The notes under the pieces: model-generated
What the model was told of the DNA's origin: nothing
Seen by the model: the letters and a program-made list of their open reading frames with translations, nothing else
The model's database searches: none
In this document: one piece after another, positions 1-11,500 of the stretch
Layout: every line of letters starts with the position of its first letter
How positions within the stretch are numbered: the stretch's first letter is position 1
Program-made: the position numbers and the translations under genes
Assembly: GCA_016758965.1 (NCBI GenBank)
Contig: JAEPRB010000053.1
Coordinates: 1 to 64,000 of the forward strand
From: Circinella minor
Taxonomy: Eukaryota; Mucoromycota; Mucoromycetes; Mucorales; Lichtheimiaceae
DNA: 64,000 nucleotides
Reading direction: 5' to 3'

Positions 1-221
1 CTATTGCTAGGATCGCCATTTTGCTTCCATTACCATTAGAGACTGTAGATGTGAGTGCTTCTGGTGAAGATAAACGTCGTCACAAAGCGACAGTAAGTGG
101 CGACTGTTATCTGATGAAAGAAACCATTTCTTTTAAAAAGAAAAACAAGGGTATACATTGTGTAAAAACGAAAATAAAGAGAAAAATAACAAAAAAAAAA
201 AAAAGAGTAAATGAAACATAG
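1..221 (+). CDS. possible 3' end of a gene cut by the window edge
   Basis: The frame that starts at base 3 is open to a stop at 219-221 and has coding-like composition for about 90 bases (reads IARIAILLPLPLETVDVS then a charged stretch), then turns into a lysine-rich, A-rich tail. A GTAAGT at about 101 could be a splice donor, in which case the last part is intron. The alternative is the 5' end of a minus-strand gene whose ATG lies at about base 21 and which leaves the window. No family is recognised. Confidence 0.2.
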   Translation, partial: IARIAILLPLPLETVDVSASGEDKRRHKATVSGDCYLMKETISFKKKNKGIHCVKTKIKRKITKKKKRVNET

Positions 222-334
222 TAATGTAGGTTTGTTTGTTCGCGTCAATGGGGAGTCCTCTTTATGAATTTTTTTTTTACACGATGAAAAAAAAAAAAAT
301 TCTAGATTGATTCATGGTTTTTAGAAGGTAGCCA

Positions 335-1034
335 TTATGAAGATGTTGAATGTTGCTGTTGTTGTTGTTCAGTACTTGATAATACTTGAGTTGTTGAAGA
401 ATTTATTGGTACAGTAGTTGATGTTGTGTCACGTTGTTGTTCAATAGCTGTTGTGGATGATGGTGGTGGTGTAGTAGAAGGAGGTGGTAGTGGTGGAGTT
501 GACATTGGTACATTAGAAGGAGGACTCATTGCAATAGCTTGAATTCGAGCATCCTTACGATAATCTTGATAAGAAGGTGGAGGTGCTACTTCTTCAGGTT
601 TATAAATAGGTGGTGGTGGATTGATACCACTACTCGTTGGATCATGTGTAGAAGTAGATGAACTACCTCCATATTGTGCTTGTGCTGCTTGAAATTCATA
701 ATAGGATGGCATATAAATACGTACTCCTGGTCCAATCTCTTGCTGCTGCTGCTGCTGTTGTTGTTGTTGTTGACGATATTGATATACTTGATTAGCTAGT
801 ATGGTTTAATTGATCATTCATATTAGTCAAAATAATTAAATAAAATGTTGTCCTTTTCTTTAATAACCTTATTGTTGAAAAAAAAAAACTAATATAACAA
901 TAAAATAAAATAAAAAAAAAGGAATGTTTACCTTGTCTAGAAGCTAATCGTCGTCTTCTTATTGCAAGAAATAATGCCAATAATAATAATAAAACACAAA
1001 GTACCCAAAGTATATTAAATGCAATTACAGACAT
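335..1034 (-). CDS. RCR-like single-pass membrane protein with PPxY motifs
   Basis: Two exons, 1034-932 and 795-335, joined in phase (Arg-Gln-Ala across the junction), give 187 residues. Residues 6-25 are one hydrophobic helix (FNILWVLCVLLLLLALFLA) followed at once by RRRR. This is a type III or signal-anchor layout with the rest in the cytosol. The tail has an 11-residue Gln run, then two PPxY motifs (PPIY, PPSY) in a Pro-rich stretch, and a Ser/Thr/Gln-rich end. A membrane helix, a basic stop-transfer and PY motifs are typical of fungal Rcr1/Rcr2-type proteins, which recruit the Rsp5 ubiquitin ligase and affect chitin deposition and plasma-membrane transporter turnover. The family assignment is inference from architecture. 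Another PY-type Rsp5 adaptor is possible. The gene diverges from TRM10. Confidence 0.55.
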
Positions 1035-1269
1035 TTTAAATGGTTTTGAAGTTGTAATAAAATAAAGAAAAAAGAAGGAGAAGAAAAAAAACGTTATGCT
1101 TCTTTTTATGGATGTATCGTTTTGTAAACGTTTTTTTTTTAAACTGTTTTTTCAAGCTCCGTGTCTGTTTTTTTTTTTTTTTGGCTGTATATGTAGGACG
1201 ATATACTTTTTTTTTTCTTTTTTTTAAGCACACATAGTTGAGTTTACGAAAGTAAAAAAAAAAAAAAAT
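1035..1269. promoter_or_regulatory. bidirectional promoter region
   Basis: The 235 bases between the two divergent start codons must carry the promoters of both the RCR-like gene and TRM10. They consist mainly of homopolymer T and A runs, often nucleosome-excluding in fungi. No TATA box or specific operator could be assigned. Confidence 0.5.
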
Positions 1270-2565
1270 ATGGCTAACAATGATCAAACACCTGATCCTG
1301 AAGTAACAACAACTACAACTTCTACAATTTCTACAACTTCTACAATTTCCAATGACGAAGCAACTACCAATACTAATAGTAACATTCGTACATATCAAGG
1401 AATTACTTATGACATGAACGATCCTAAATACCAAGGTTTATCCAAGAATGCTTTAAAACGCTTACTTAAAGAAGAAGTATGGAATGCTACACGAAATGAA
1501 CGTAACAAGTATCAAAAAGAGAAAAAGAAAAGAAAAAGTGCAGAACGACGTAAACTTATTCAAGAAGGCGTTATTCCTCCGCCACCACCTAAAAGACAAA
1601 AGACAGAAATTGAACCAAGTTCTGTACGCGTTGTTATGGATTGTTCTTTTACTTCTTATATGCATGATACAGTAAGTTCTTTTTATTAATGATTACTTAA
1701 CAGCAATCTTTATAGATAAAAACGAAAAAAAAAATTAAGAATTAATTATTAATATTACCTATTATAGGAAAATAAATCATTACAGGCACAATTAGTTCGT
1801 TGTCATAGTGCTAATAGAGCAGGATTACACCCAATGCAAATTACAGTGACTTCATTTGATGATACTTTAAAAGATATTTTTGAGAAAAAAACACCTACAT
1901 TTACCAATTGGAAAAATATTGAATTTACAAAAGATTCTTATTTGGATAAATTTGATAAATCGAACTTAGTTTATTTATCAGCTGATTCAGATAATGTGGT
2001 TCGGGAACTTGAAGATGATAAAGTTTATATTATTGGTGGTATTGTAGATAAAAATAGACATAAGGTAGAGTTTTATATTTAGTTTTATATGTTTATGTAT
2101 AAGATGAAACTGTTTTAATATTTATTTATCGCTATTTTAGGGATTATGTCACAATAAAGCAACAGAACAAGGTATTGCTACAGCTGCTCTTCCAATTGGT
2201 GAATATTTACAAATGGCTAGTCGTAAAGTTTTAACTGTCAATCATGGTACATTCATTTTTTTTAAAAAAAAATTGAAAAGAAAGGAGAAAGGGTGATAAA
2301 TAATGACTAACTAAACTTTTTGTTTATATTATATAAAATGATAGTATATGAAATTATGATCAAATGGTTAGAAACGCGTAACTGGGAAAAAGCATTTTTG
2401 GAAATAATTCCTGGAAGAAAATTAAAAGAGAGTAAATTGATTGGAGATGAAAATCAAGAAGAAGAAGAAGTAAATGAAGTTACTACGAGTTCTAGTACTG
2501 ATAATAATGATATTAGTAATAAGAATGATGAAGATAATAAGGAAGATAAAGAAGAAGAACAATAA
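1270..2565 (+). CDS. TRM10: tRNA (guanine(9)-N1)-methyltransferase Trm10
   Basis: Four exons (1270-1671, 1768-2064, 2141-2246, 2345-2565) join in phase to 341 residues. The product is a SPOUT-class methyltransferase that puts N1-methyl on G9 of tRNAs using S-adenosylmethionine. Diagnostic stretches are the N-terminal [14 protein letters not shown] leading into a Lys/Arg-rich tRNA-binding helix, then VVMDCSF opening the SPOUT fold, YLSADSDN, and the signature block KNRHKGLCHNKA ... LPIGEYL ... [13 protein letters not shown] across exons 2-4. The C-terminus is an acidic Glu/Asn/Asp tail of about 45 residues, as in many fungal Trm10 proteins. The start is the first ATG after a poly-A tract. It is followed convergently by the MED28-like gene, 92 bases between stops. 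Splice phases all agree, so the model is well supported. Confidence 0.93.
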
Positions 2566-2657
2566 TACCATTATTTTTAAAATGTAGTAATAATAATATT
2601 AATAATAATAATAATAATAAAAGTAAATTGTACATAATATATTTAATATATATATAA

Positions 2658-3376
2658 TTAAACTTCTTCAAATTCTGCATCATCATCGTCATCATCATCA
2701 TCTTCTTCTTCATTATTATTTTGTTGTTGTTTTTTCTTTTTCTCTAAAAATTCATGTTTTACTGGTTTATCAAAATCTTTTCCATCCGTTCGATGTTTAA
2801 GTACTTGTCTACTTTTTTCTTCTAAAACAGGTAATTCTTGATCCCATTGTTCCAATTTTGTAGAATATTTCTCAATAGTTGATTTTTTTAATTCGATATC
2901 ACGTTTTAATAATTCTACTGACTAGTAAATTAGAAAATAAAATAAATTTAGCCAAGAGGTATATCATTTTAAAAGCATTAATATTACTGAATACCTCTTG
3001 TACTGCTAAAGGACGATTACTCAATGCTTGTAGTCTAATCTCTTTAAAATTTCTTTCTAAATTTAACACTGTTGATTTTATTTCGACTAATTGTTCATCC
3101 AAAGCTATCAATGTTCATATATATATATATATATATATTTAAAGTTAATAAAATTAACAAAAAAAAAAAAAACGCGGCTTTTTCAAGCATTTCGAATGCA
3201 CTGTAATCGTAATGATAATCAAAAAAAAAAAAAAAAAGAATCTTTTTACATTTTGAGTCTTCTATTTCGTCCCTACTTTGCGTAGGATCAACAAGTATCT
3301 TTTCTAAACAACCATGTAATTGTTTTGAAAGGTCTTCAACAAATTGTGTTAAATTTTGTGATTGATCAGTTTGCAT
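2658..3376 (-). CDS. Mediator subunit 28-like protein
   Basis: Exons 3376-3250, 3104-2995 and 2921-2658 give 166 residues with consistent phases. The protein is almost wholly helical: an N-terminal helix (LTQFVEDLSKQLHGCLEKIL), a middle helix starting LDEQLVEIKSTVLNLE, and the stretch LLKRDIELKKSTIEKYSTKL followed by EQWDQELPVLE. That stretch has the same layout as the metazoan MED28 segment in which a Lys-rich helix precedes a conserved Lys-x-x-x-Trp motif. It ends in a Lys patch and an acidic Asp/Glu run. MED28 sits in the Mediator head and links activators to RNA polymerase II. The first intron (3249-3105) is longer than usual here and contains an ORF-like stretch (SAFEMLEKAA) that could be a small extra exon, but its splice phase does not fit. 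Another coiled-coil nuclear protein is the alternative. Confidence 0.5.
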
Positions 3377-4479
3377 TTTATTTTTTTTTAATAATATAAA
3401 GAGGGGTGTTGAAGGGGGAGATTATGTAAACGGAGTTCTCTCTCTCTCTCTTTGTTGTCAGAAAGCTTTAAAAAAAAACTTTATTATTATGCAGCAATTA
3501 ATAATTATAACCCCCTTCCTCCCACCCCCCCCCCAAAAAAAAAGGAAGATATATTTATCAGCAGTAATGGACAATCTAGTTGCTTTGATATATATGGATT
3601 CATCTTTTTAATAAAAAATTCTTCTAGATAATCAATCAACTAAAAAAAATTGACGACAAACAAGGCATAAATAATGGGCCATACAAATCAAACAATTACG
3701 TAGTAACCATCTAAAACTATATGCTTGACAACACCCGTTGATACAGGGATAATTAAAAACCGTTTGGATCGTTCAATACAACTACTAAATTAAATACTAT
3801 CTTAATTCTCATTAAGTATGAAAAAAAATAAACCACTTATGTTTTATATTAAGCTTTTAAAATAAAAAAGGTGATGCCATTTTGTAAAATCATTATGATT
3901 GCATGGTTTTTTCTCTCTACTATGGAAAATAAATACACAGATACGTAGTAGATTAAAATAATGAATTATACAATTTGATAAATATAATAAAAAGTATATC
4001 TTACTACGTATTTCTGTTGTTGCATAACGACTTTTAAATATATATTTATTTCTTTATCAGTCTACTAAATGATGGATCTACAACTAACTCTAACTTTTTT
4101 TTTTACTTTCTTATTTACATACGTATAATGTTGTCCGAACGCCAACCTCACCAGAAGATCTACAACAAAGATTTATCCAATGCTACTATTATTATGTACG
4201 TACATCACAAATTATTAACAGTCTGAATCAAACTATCAACATAGATATACGTATACATAAACCATCCCCTTACTGGTTTAGGTAACATTTACGAGTACAT
4301 GTAGCAATTATCCTAGTTATCTTTAACAGCTAGTTCTGTCGATCTGAATGGAACACAATATTCGTGATAAATACTCCTTTATTTGTTTAATAATTATAAT
4401 AACAGATTATTACTACGTAATGTTGCTAATTTATAAAGTGGATAATATATATAATAAAAAAAATAAAAAAAAAGAGAAG
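3377..4479. other. intergenic, no gene seen
   Basis: The first 150 bases are the promoter side of the MED28-like gene, with a CT microsatellite at about 3437. The rest is AT-rich with no coding signal on either strand. The palindrome TACGTA recurs (about 3942, 4004, 4119, 4195, 4248, 4413). Confidence 0.6.
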
Positions 4480-4990
4480 AAAAGGGGAAGACAAAAAGGG
4501 GCGTAGCCTCGTAGTGTGGGTAACTGCCCTTGTTACTGGTGTTTTTATCACTGGGCGTGTTCCAGTACAACTCCAGGAAAAACTTCCCCTCATATATTGG
4601 TATGGAAACCACTCTTGTCTATAAAGACATAATTTTTGGTGTGAAGTCTACATTAGAACCTTTCCAATCCATAAACCATTTGTACCACTCTTCGAGGTTT
4701 TCCAAACTGTTCCTCTTTTTGGATTCGAAGCGTACAATGCTGACCGAAAGGTTACAGAGGATAGTCCTCATAGGGTGATGGACCTGGTTCTTGGACAAAG
4801 AAAAATCCTCGAACTTTGTAACCAAATCATCAACCACCTCGATTACTGTAACTTGCGGTTCCTCGTCAACCAGTTTTTGAACATGTTGTTTAATATGTTG
4901 ATTTTTGAGGAAGGTGAAAAACTATGTATGGTTCACCAAATCAAGGAGCAAACACTATCTAAACTTCCACCTGCCCTTTAGTTAAAATAA
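4480..4990 (-). pseudogene. decayed IS630/Tc1-type transposase fragment
   Basis: Read on the minus strand, three frames together give the middle of a fungal IS630/Tc1-mariner DDE transposase: a helical part (KRNSLENLEEWYKWFMDWKG), then, after a frame change, FIDKSGFHTNI matching the usual first catalytic block FVDEAGFN, with Asp kept and Glu-Ala replaced by Lys-Ser, then TRPVIKTPVTRAVTHT matching the conserved R-G-x-P ... K-T-P block. There are at least two frameshifts and in-frame stops, so it is inactive. The block is somewhat GC-richer than its surroundings. No terminal inverted repeats were found, so element ends are unknown. Family recognition comes from the motif order, not from an alignment. 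Confidence 0.6.
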
Positions 4991-5297
4991 AATTGGCGTG
5001 GTGTCAACTACCTCATGGGTCTCCTGATGAAGTTTCCCACGTATCTTTCAATACACCATCCATGCGTCATTACAATTGACAGGAGTGACAAGAATGCTAT
5101 TATTATGGAAATTGCAGTATCAACAAATATTTGAGATTTAGGATGCTTCAATTAGACTTCATGGGTCATTAAGCAATCATATTTTATTTATTTTTGACTT
5201 GATTACAAATAGTAATTTAAGCAATATAGACCATTCATTTATTATTAACAAGTAAATTCAAGTGCACATAATCGACGACTGTCTTTACTCGTACGGA

Positions 5298-5570
5298 TCA
5301 AACTGAAAATGGCTGGGTGAGTTGGAAGGCACATCGACTCCCATGAATCTCATCATTCACTGGTTTACAGAGACGCCAATCCACATCTGATACCATAAGT
5401 AACGTGCGAATTTTTTTCAAACTGAGAAAACCGGCTAAATCTTGTAAAGATGCAGGGAATGCAACACGACACATTTCTTGCATAATGTAAATACCATCAT
5501 GTCGTAAGCGCATTAAATAGAAGATGATGTTGAAGCCATTGATCTGGAAAGCCAAAGCTGCCTGCAATTT
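5298..5570 (-). pseudogene. coding relic of unknown, probably transposon-linked, family
   Basis: An open frame of 89 codons with normal codon use (contains FNIIFYLMRLRHDGIYIMQ and SLKKIRTLLMVSDVDWRLC) stands alone between a dead transposase and a dispersed repeat. There is no plausible promoter, and the frame decays upstream, although a GC-richer stretch continues to about 5700. I do not recognise the family. Its setting suggests it is the tail of a decayed mobile-element gene. Confidence 0.35.
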
Positions 5571-5789
5571 ATTCGTATCAATTGTTTCTTTGCAAAAGTT
5601 CCGAGACGAAGGAGATCATGGCAGAGAGCCGTGGTTGTCAGTTGTGGGGGCCGCGCCAATTTAACTTCTCCAAATCCAAGATTCTGGCCGAAATCTCTTT
5701 GTTGGATTTTTGAAGGGTATACTTATAGCCTACCGAAAAAAACCCCTACTAAATCTTTCATTGCTATAATTAAAAAATGGGAAAATTAA

Positions 5790-6260
5790 TGTAATGATGT
5801 TCTTTACCCAACAAAACAAAAAATGTTTCACTTTTCTCCCCCAAATATTGTTTATATGTCATCATTGAAGGAGTAGAAAAACAAAAGGTGTCATGACTTT
5901 CTAGCACATACATTATACTCAAATAATATTCTGTGTAACAATCGGATAACATCATTATCTCTTCATCAATAGAAAGAATATACCTTCTTTATTACATTAA
6001 TACTATCATACTAATAAAAATTTATACTTATCCAATTAAATTGATTTTACCATCGATGATGTGTTAATCTATTATTTATTTATGTTTATACTTATAGAAA
6101 TACGTAATAATAGCATCATCATGTCTATTATTATTTTTATTATATTATTTTAAGCAAAAGAATAAAAATAAAAGCTTTTGCCATTTAAATAATGATAGCC
6201 ATTATTTATAATAACAATAGTAGTTATAAAATATGTAGAGTATCATCATTTCATTTAATT
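5790..6260 (+). repeat. dispersed repeat, copy A
   Basis: About 470 bases match 56222-56710 in the same orientation. Shared landmarks in order are ACAAAACAAAAAATGTTTCA, GTGTAACAATCGGATA, CCAATTAAATTGATT (written ATTCAATTAAATTGATT in the other copy), ATACGTAATAA and GAGTATCATCATTTC. The same unit sits inverted inside 55300-55770 and, partly re-inverted, in 27547-27900. It contains no coding sequence. Ends are approximate. Confidence 0.7.
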
Positions 6261-7852
6261 GAAGAAAGAAATTCCCCCCTCCTTTTATTTATGCATCCCG
6301 ATGATAGATTATTTTTCCCAGTACGCTCTGTGGCTATCAAAATTAAATAGACCTTCACAGATTACTAAGAGTACCGGTTTACGCTCCTCGTTTACTAAAG
6401 CAATGATATTTTACATTTTAGCCTATAGGAAAGTAAAATAATAATATATGTGTATATTGACTATTATGAAAATATATTCAACCACAAAGTTGTTGATCGA
6501 CATGGCTATCCATTCATAAAACACTAAAAACAGAAAATAACATAGTTGATCACATGGTTGGGTACGTATAGAAATATTAGGAGAGATTTTTTATATAGAG
6601 ACGTTAATCATTTTGATATTATCACATGTGTTAATTAGACATTGGTTAGCTCACGATGTCTTGACGTATATATACGTATATAGTTAAAAAATTTCCTGAC
6701 ATCCCCCAAACCAAATATTGGTATTATTATATATAATTTGTGCCTCCCCTTTCTTTATTGCTACCTATCTTAATATTCATTACACTTCTTCAATATAAAT
6801 CAGCCGATCGGACCCGATTGTTGTAAATGTACAACAATGACCAGTACATTATGCATCTACCACGTAATACGTAAGAGAATAGAAAAGAGAGATAACAAAA
6901 GACAAGTATTATATCAACTTTGTTCCTTAAAGAAAAAGAAAAATGCTTTTACAATAATCATTCACTTAATCTTTTTTTCTTTGTACTCTTTTTTTTTTAA
7001 TACAGATATGCTTCTTTTTACAATATAAAAACACTTTTATTTGTCCACTTATTGAAACATATTCCTTTCTTCATATAAATAGAAGACTGTTTAATTCATA
7101 GATTACATCAATGAACGTACAACTTAAATTGGTATAAAATAACCATATACGTCTTCTATAAAAATAAACATATTATATCTCATTAATATAAAGCTCATAA
7201 CTTAGTTAGTCCCAACGAGCATTAATTATCATATTTCTTACAATAACCCAATGATAAGAACGCAAATAAATATTAAAATTAAAATTGCCATTAAATAGTA
7301 ATAATGTAAATGATACATGGCAGATGTTGTCTTCTAAGTTGAGGCCTCTGATCGAACGATGATTCGATTCGATTATTCTTCATGGTGTACTGACATTTAC
7401 AATGTTTCCCCCCTACCCTTTATTTTTCTACCAGTCACTCTCATGATAAAAGAACAACAAATAGCTAGTATTCATGCAAATATATATATATATTTCTGTA
7501 CTTGGAAATAAACAAAGAAAGAGTGATTACACAATCTATGTCAGTACACCATGAAGAATAATAATCAATTTCACTGCCTTTCCTTAAAATAGCTGCGCAT
7601 GAATTTTTTTTTTTATATTTTGCTTTGAACTTTTTGGACTCAGTAACAAAATTTAAAATATTCGTTTGCATTGTTCAACATTTCTTTCCCTTTTCTTTCG
7701 TTTTAAAAACACACAGCACACACACGCACACACACACATACAAGTAATTGGGGTTTTCTTTTTGTTGTCAATGTTAAATTAAAACAGAACTCAAATATTA
7801 ATTTTTATTAATAATTATTATTCTTTCATTTTTTATTTATAATTTGACAAGA
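6261..7852. other. intergenic, no gene seen
   Basis: AT-rich sequence with scattered TACGTA palindromes (about 6562, 6672, 6868) and a short CA microsatellite at about 7710-7740. An inverted pair (ATTCTTCATGGTGTACTGACAT at about 7375 and its complement at about 7534) could form a weak long-range hairpin. The last 150 bases serve as promoter for the small gene that follows. Confidence 0.55.
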
Positions 7853-8563
7853 ATGACAAAAGAAAAATTAAGCAGAAAAGAAAAACAAAAAGCAAAGTTA
7901 ATCAAACATATAGAAAGAAGAAAAAAAAGATTTTGGACAGACAGTAAGTCCCATGCCCCAGGGGGGATCCTCTCCCATCGGGGATACCATTCCCTAGCGC
8001 TACTAGGCACCCACCAAGGAGTGACACTCGAAAGGCTCGAGTAGTGCTGTTAATTCAGCTAAACCCCGTGGGGGGCTGTCCTTAGGGAATCATCCCCTGC
8101 CATACCTCTCAAAGAGGCGTCGACTACGCGGTGCTTGAGTCTGGTCCCGCCGGTCTTACACTAGCACGCATCTGGTTGCGCCAGAGATAGTGCAGATGTA
8201 AAGGCATGGCCAGTTGTAAGAAGGTAGCTACTGTTGTAAAAGTAGGTGGTCTACCGACATTACTATCATGCGAGTTGGTCCGGGTAATACCTAGGGTCAA
8301 GCTGCGGTAGAAGAAAATGGGGAATTCGACTACACAAATTGAAATCTTTATCACTTAAAAACCATAAAGATATTTTTAGAAGATTGTCTTCCATGAAAGA
8401 AGACGAAGAACCTAAAGAGGACCTCGAAGAAGAAGAAGACGACGATGAAAAAGAAGACGACGACGAACAAAATCAAGATCAAGAAGAAGAAGAAGAAGAT
8501 AAAAACCAAAACCAAAATTCAAATCCAAATCCAAATAAAATTGTATTTGATTATGTTATCTAA
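7853..8563 (+). CDS. small Lys-rich/acidic protein of unknown function
   Basis: Exon 1 (7853-7943) encodes MTKEKLSRKEKQKAKLIKHI plus ERRKKRFWTD and ends at a good donor (GTAAGT). The best in-phase acceptor is TAG at 8292-8294, giving exon 2 (8295-8563) and 119 residues in all. The second half runs LKNHKDIFRRLSSMKEDEEP and then becomes almost pure Glu/Asp/Asn/Gln before KIVFDYVI. A basic N-terminus and acidic C-terminus suggest a nuclear or nucleolar protein, but I recognise no family. The intron holds the GC-rich block described separately. If that block is an insertion, the true splice sites could differ. Confidence 0.4.
7950..8330. other. GC-rich insert-like block within an intron
   Basis: About 380 bases at roughly 53% G+C, by eye, sit between sequences near 30%. 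The block has many G and C runs (CCCCAGGGGGGATCC, CCCCGTGGGGGGC) that can pair with each other. It has no long ORF on either strand and no recognisable tRNA, 5S or spliceosomal RNA boxes. It looks like part of a retroelement or SINE-like insertion. I found no target duplication or poly-A tail, so the class is open. Confidence 0.45.
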
Positions 8564-11500
8564 AAATAAAACAATATTAAAAAACAATAAGCTTTATCAT
8601 TATCAAAATGAGTTTCTTTATGAAAAAGAAAAAGAACCATTTATAAGCAAGTACTCACTCAAGATCTTATTGTTTCTAACGAATTAAATCTTTAAGATAA
8701 AAGCAGATAACACAGTTCAATATACTTTGATGGTTTTGACTATAACGTCTTCCAAAACCACGGACTATTTAAAAAGAACTGGACATATCTAGTGCTTATA
8801 TTGAAACGTCGGTCTCTTTATTATTGAAAGATAGAAAGGCTTACTTTATCAACATATATGCCTTATCTGTGTCGTTGCTTTTGACCTTGCATCATAATAC
8901 TTTATTTGTCATTCATCTTTTGTGTGTCATTTGTGTCAAAAATGAAAAGAAAAAAGGAATCACATAAAAAAAAGTTACGGGATATAAAAGCTCATAAAAA
9001 TATATGAGTAGTCCATCCCTTTAGAAGAAAAACAAAAGGCAAATTAAAAAAAAAAAAAAGAGTTGCAGAAAGTGAGCAAAATATTGGACGGTTCAGTCAA
9101 TTAAATAACTTGCATTGACCAATTACATATTTAATCTACTGCGACTACGCTTCTAGAGTGGCATAGATGTCGATGCTATCAAATAACATCCCACTCTACT
9201 AATTGATTTAGAGTGCTCATTAACTAATAATATGAAGTTTTATGTTTTTTGTATTAAAATAATGGGATATTCATCATAAAGTTATACCTAATAATCAAAG
9301 GATTAGCTCCATGAATGGATCCTATAAAAGTAATAGCTGAATTTTTCTCAACGAAGTTATCATAGAGAATTAAAGGAGTAGATTTATGAATTGACTCTTT
9401 CAAATAGAAATATATATTATATCATAATATGATGGATTCACAAAAAAATAAAGAAAGATAATCTAAAGCAGGTAAGGTAATAATAAAAACAGTAAAAGTA
9501 AGTACGTAAAAAAAAGAGTATATGCTTCTACCATCTTTATCTATTTATAGTTTAAGATTCTATATATTATAGGATGTGTTATTTTTTCTTTACTATTTAA
9601 TGATATTGTTGTACGGTTTCTGATAAGTTACTAAGATATAGCTTTGAAATATCCTTTTAACCTAGGACAAGAACCAAAGATGAGATTTGAGAACTGACTC
9701 TTGCAAGTATTTATATAAATATTTATCATGTTTTATTTTTAATAACCTAAAGCAATTAAATTATAATTATTATCGTCGTCGTCTTCTTCATAATAATAAT
9801 AATCTTCTTCTTCTTCTCCTTCTTCTCCTTGTTGTTCTTGTTCTTGTTCTTGTTGTTGTTGTTGTTGTTGTTGGAGGTGGTGTTGACATTCTTGTCAATT
9901 ATAATAATAAAAAAGATGAAAGAATAATTGTTAAGATTAGTAATTGAATTCTTTTTTAATTTCACATTGGAGAACAAAAAGAAAAACTCAAGTGATTACT
10001 TTGATATATACGTACGTGTGTGTGTTTGTATGTGTTTATGTGTGTTGAGTGTGTGTGTTTATGTGTGGGGGATTAAAAAGGAAAAGAAAAGAAGCAAAAG
10101 GAGAGCGAAAGAAAAGCGAAAGGAGAGCAAAGGAATTTTCTTTAAAAAAAAAAAAGCAAAAAGTGAAAAAGACAAGCAAAAAGAAAAGTAAAGTAAACAC
10201 ATCCCTGAATTCTGTATGTACGAACAGGCACAAAACATATTTTTTCTTGACAGACAAAATACACGTAACATTAATAAATGTATTTGATATACATATTAAT
10301 TCATATTTGATCAAAATACGCTAATGACAATTATCGATGACCGCTTTCAAAATAAGGTGTCGTTGTTGTTGATACTATCTTTAAAAGCTTTAGCCTAAAT
10401 ATTAAAGAAATGCGAAATGACAAATTATAATGAACAGTAGGTAAAAGGTAAAACAATTTGATTATGAACACATGCTTATAATATTATATATTTTTCGTGT
10501 CGAACACCATCTCATTCTCGTAATGCATTTGAATTATCAACTTTGCACAAGTATTATCTTATGTTTATTTTAACAAGAGGAAAAATTTACCAGCAACTTC
10601 TTCCACATGTGCTTCTCTTTAAGACATCTTGTGTACGCAACCAGTATTCCAGCCTTAAGACACCCAAAAACATTTGCTATTGTCTAATGAATCATCCATC
10701 CTCCTCTTGAAATTCTTGTACGAACATTAATTCTTTAAAGATATCAAGCAACCTGCTTCTCATACAAATTATCATCCTTTCAATAAAACGACAACAACAG
10801 AAGTTTCCCACTTCATTATTAATAATACTGAAACTACGCATCCGCCAAGTTTAGTTAAATATGAATGTATATCATAGAACAAAATTTTGACAAGTTACTG
10901 CTTGTCGTAAACTATGGAAACGGACCCGTGAAAAGATGTCAAATAAGAATCATTTTTAGAATACGTAATAAGATCTGCCATACCTCATCTAGCAGATGGA
11001 TTAAATAAGATAATGTAGTGTTTTCACTCAATATTAATCTATCATACATCATTCGCACAATTATAAATAAATAATCAGGGACAAACCATTCAATCGAGAA
11101 GTTGTAACGGAAGTTAACAAGACACTAAAAATCATAATCATAATCATGTTGTGATTGACCATCTCCAGACACTATATAGATCATCCATTCCTCCTCCTTA
11201 CAACAATACCAATAATAATAGTAATAATAATACTAATCACTACCCTCAATTATTTCCCCTTTCATCATTAGAAGCAACTTTCAAATATAAATAACCCTAA
11301 ACAAAATAAGAATAAATGCTCATCATACCTTTATTCCAGTTATGACAACAACTGTAACCAAAGTATAAAAAGAACATACATTTATTATATACGTAGTTTT
11401 ATTGTTATCGTTATTATTATCAATAAAAAGATATCATCAGTCTCAACATATCCTTAATCGTCTCTATTTTACATATTGTTTTTCTACTCGGTTACACATC

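Noticed and set aside
3170..3203. Extra small exon SAFEMLEKAA in the MED28-like gene
   Set aside because: Its frame does not fit the acceptor phase, and joining 3250 directly to 3104 gives a consistent 166-residue protein.
5015..5035. CTGATGAAG motif resembling a hammerhead ribozyme core
   Set aside because: No flanking stems and no GAAA box in the right place. The same word at about 111 is also without stems.
9687..9947. Leu/Val/Gly-rich frame on + across the triplet tract
   Set aside because: Microsatellite translation. Low complexity with no start context.
10036..10324. Overlapping frames on both strands near 10.1 kb
   Set aside because: They derive from GT and purine tracts. Composition is not protein-like.
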